5,801 nucleotides of DNA from DATEPR01 sp036503065. GTDB lineage: Bacteria; Actinomycetota; Actinomycetes; Mycobacteriales; Pseudonocardiaceae. The translations under genes were made by a program, and so were the position numbers. The DNA is taken from NCBI GenBank assembly GCA_036503065.1, contig DASXXM010000039.1, positions 1 through 5,801 on the forward strand, given 5' to 3'. Below are positions 5,045-5,801 of the stretch, piece after piece (position 1 is the first letter of the stretch; each line of letters starts with the position of its first letter). The notes beneath the pieces were generated by a model that saw only the letters and a list, made by a program, of their open reading frames with translations, did no database searches and was not told the DNA's origin.

Positions 5045-5056
5045 CCGGTCATGGTA
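5042..5056 (-). promoter_or_regulatory. Leaderless promoter of the histidine phosphatase gene
   Basis: TACCAT (5056-5051) matches TANNNT, followed by GACCGG and the GTG start codon, placing the likely transcription start on the G of GTG. No Shine-Dalgarno sequence is present upstream and no -35 consensus is visible (CGGCCG at the 17-bp position). This would drive the phosphatase-GNAT unit. Confidence 0.5.
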
Positions 5057-5062
5057 GGCAGC

Positions 5063-5080
5063 CCGGCCCGGGTCGGCCGG
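5063..5080 (-). terminator. Weak hairpin after the YjbR gene, possible terminator
   Basis: A perfect 6-bp GC stem (CCGGCC / GGCCGG) with a 6-nt loop begins 27 nt after the YjbR stop codon on the minus strand. It has no U-rich tail and overlaps the -35 area of the next gene's promoter, so it could instead be chance pairing in GC-rich DNA. Confidence 0.25.
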
Positions 5081-5106
5081 TATCGGCGGGTGTGCCACTG
5101 ATCTCA

Positions 5107-5466
5107 CTAACCGTTGAGCAACGCGACCAGGCTCTTCGGCGCGATCGCCCGGTAGGCGTCGGTCACGATCTCGTCGATCTCGGCCCAGTCCACGTCCGGC
5201 ACGTCCAGCCGAACCCCGAGCCACCCGCGATGGCCGACATACGGCGGACAGAAATAGCGGTCCGGATCGCTCGCCAACAAGGCATCCAGCACACCCGGCC
5301 CGGCCGCGCACCAGAAACCGACGCGATCGTCGTGGTGGTGATCGGCATACATCACGAAGGTCTTCTTGTCCCGCACGAACCAGGTCGGCTCACCGTGGCT
5401 GAGCCGCTCGGTCGTCTCCGGCAACGCGAGACACAACCCACGCAACCGGTCCAGCGGTCCCGTCAT
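5107..5466 (-). CDS. MmcQ/YjbR-family DNA-binding-like protein
   Basis: A 119-residue protein of the MmcQ/YjbR (DUF419) family, small alpha/beta proteins with a CyaY-like fold whose biochemical role is not established. The family pattern is clear: LPETTERLSHGEPTWFV (15-31), KKTFVMY (34-40), GFWCAA (50-55), then PPYVGHRGWLGVRLD (74-88) and a C-terminal helix with DWAEIDEIVTDAYRAIAPKSLV (written here as DWAEIDEIV, 93-101, and AYRAIAPKSLV, 104-114). The start is ATG 5466: it overlaps the stop of the upstream membrane peptide as ATGA, and the family N-terminus begins there; the frame open to 5583 upstream is the shadow of that peptide gene. Translation is probably coupled to it, since only a weak GGGTGG precedes the ATG. 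'DNA-binding' is a family label and is not shown by any motif here. Confidence 0.92.
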   Translation of the reverse strand: MTGPLDRLRGLCLALPETTERLSHGEPTWFVRDKKTFVMYADHHHDDRVGFWCAAGPGVLDALLASDPDRYFCPPYVGHRGWLGVRLDVPDVDWAEIDEIVTDAYRAIAPKSLVALLNG

Positions 5467-5624
5467 GGCCCACCCAGGCCCGAATATCCCGACAGCGGCA
5501 CGGTCCCGCACGATCGGATCATGAGCCACATGACCAGGAACAAGGCCGGCAGCGCGAACAGCAGCGACAACGTCCGCGCCCACTCACGCACGTGCCGAAC
5601 CGGCTGCTTCGCACCCAAGGTCAT
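5463..5624 (-). CDS. Small single-helix membrane peptide
   Basis: A 53-residue peptide: basic N-terminus (KQPVRHVREWAR, 6-17), one hydrophobic helix (about 18-36, SLLFALPALFLVMWLMI) and a short tail rich in Gly, Ser and Pro. The positive-inside rule puts the N-terminus in the cytosol. I do not recognise a family. It is supported as a gene by a GAGGTGAT ribosome-binding sequence (5630-5623), an 8-base match to the 16S anti-Shine-Dalgarno complement, and by the ATGA overlap of its stop with the YjbR start (5466-5463). Start choice is open: ATG 5624 sits inside that ribosome-binding sequence, while TTG 5618 is at ideal spacing and would give 51 residues. The upstream 5625-5801 stretch shows no clear gene or promoter. 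Confidence 0.6.
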   Translation of the reverse strand: MTLGAKQPVRHVREWARTLSLLFALPALFLVMWLMIRSCGTVPLSGYSGLGGP

Positions 5625-5801
5625 CACCTCGCGGTCAGCTTGCACCGCGCCCCCACCCGACGCAACGCCCTTGTCCGGGAGGCGAAATTCGTCAGGCACA
5701 TCGTTATTCGGCGGTGACGCACCCGCCACGCATGACGACGGCCGGTGGTGCCGGCTCAAGGCTGGACAGCTCGCCTCGACCCGGTACCGCCGGCCGCATG
5801 A

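Noticed and set aside
5704..5801. Minus-strand frame at the right edge (31 codons ending GGCVTAE, TAA), possible 3' end of another gene
   Set aside because: Too short to show a family, and a second minus-strand frame is also open there. It cannot be told from chance without sequence beyond 5801.
1..5801. Search for a defence system, mobile element, CRISPR array, tRNA or toxin-antitoxin pair
   Set aside because: No transposase, integrase, nuclease, repeat-spacer array, tRNA-like fold or attachment-site duplication seen; intact genes all fit core actinobacterial families.

Overview
The window is high-GC DNA with actinobacterial genes: a WhiB protein, a PdtaS-type histidine kinase, G/C-ending codons, several GTG/TTG starts and apparently leaderless transcripts. 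Gene content and order fit Actinomycetes such as Pseudonocardiales or Mycobacteriales. I cannot name the genus from the sequence. From memory, the order kinase / whiB1 / diacylglycerol-kinase-like / small membrane protein / GNAT / histidine phosphatase matches the Mycobacterium tuberculosis block Rv3220c-Rv3214 in reversed orientation, so most of the window is an old, vertically inherited core segment. The main apparent differences are a PP2C phosphatase gene between the GNAT and membrane-protein genes, no entC between the GNAT and histidine phosphatase genes, and a patch of decayed genes between pdtaS and whiB1.

Layout, left to right. 1-191 (+): 3' end of a PdtaS-like sensor kinase. 192-1022: no intact gene; it holds remnants of a TetR regulator (-), an alpha/beta hydrolase (+) and an ECF sigma factor (-), then a hairpin that probably terminates whiB1. 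1023-1286 (-): whiB1. 1287-1510: its control region, with a TTGACA -35 box and two CRP/FNR-type palindromes 50 bp apart. 1511-2428 (-): lipid/diacylglycerol-kinase-family protein with an apparently leaderless GTG start. 2447-2695: divergent control region with inverted repeats. 2696-3124 (+): four-helix membrane protein whose stop codon overlaps that of the converging PP2C phosphatase gene (3121-3828, -). 3925-4410 (-): GNAT acetyltransferase followed by a strong terminator hairpin. 4436-5044 (-): histidine phosphatase, again apparently leaderless. 5107-5466 (-): MmcQ/YjbR protein. 5463-5624 (-): one-helix membrane peptide joined to the YjbR gene by an ATGA overlap.

How the genes relate. The histidine phosphatase and GNAT genes (25 bp gap) form a likely transcription unit ending at the hairpin at 3885-3919. 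The small membrane peptide and YjbR form a coupled pair. The regulatory core is WhiB1 (Fe-S, NO-sensitive in mycobacteria), probably under cAMP-CRP-type control, next to PdtaS. I see no defence island, CRISPR array, insertion sequence, tRNA, rRNA or biosynthetic cluster. The most notable observations are regulatory (whiB1 promoter, leaderless promoters) and evolutionary (the remnant patch), not a new multi-gene system.
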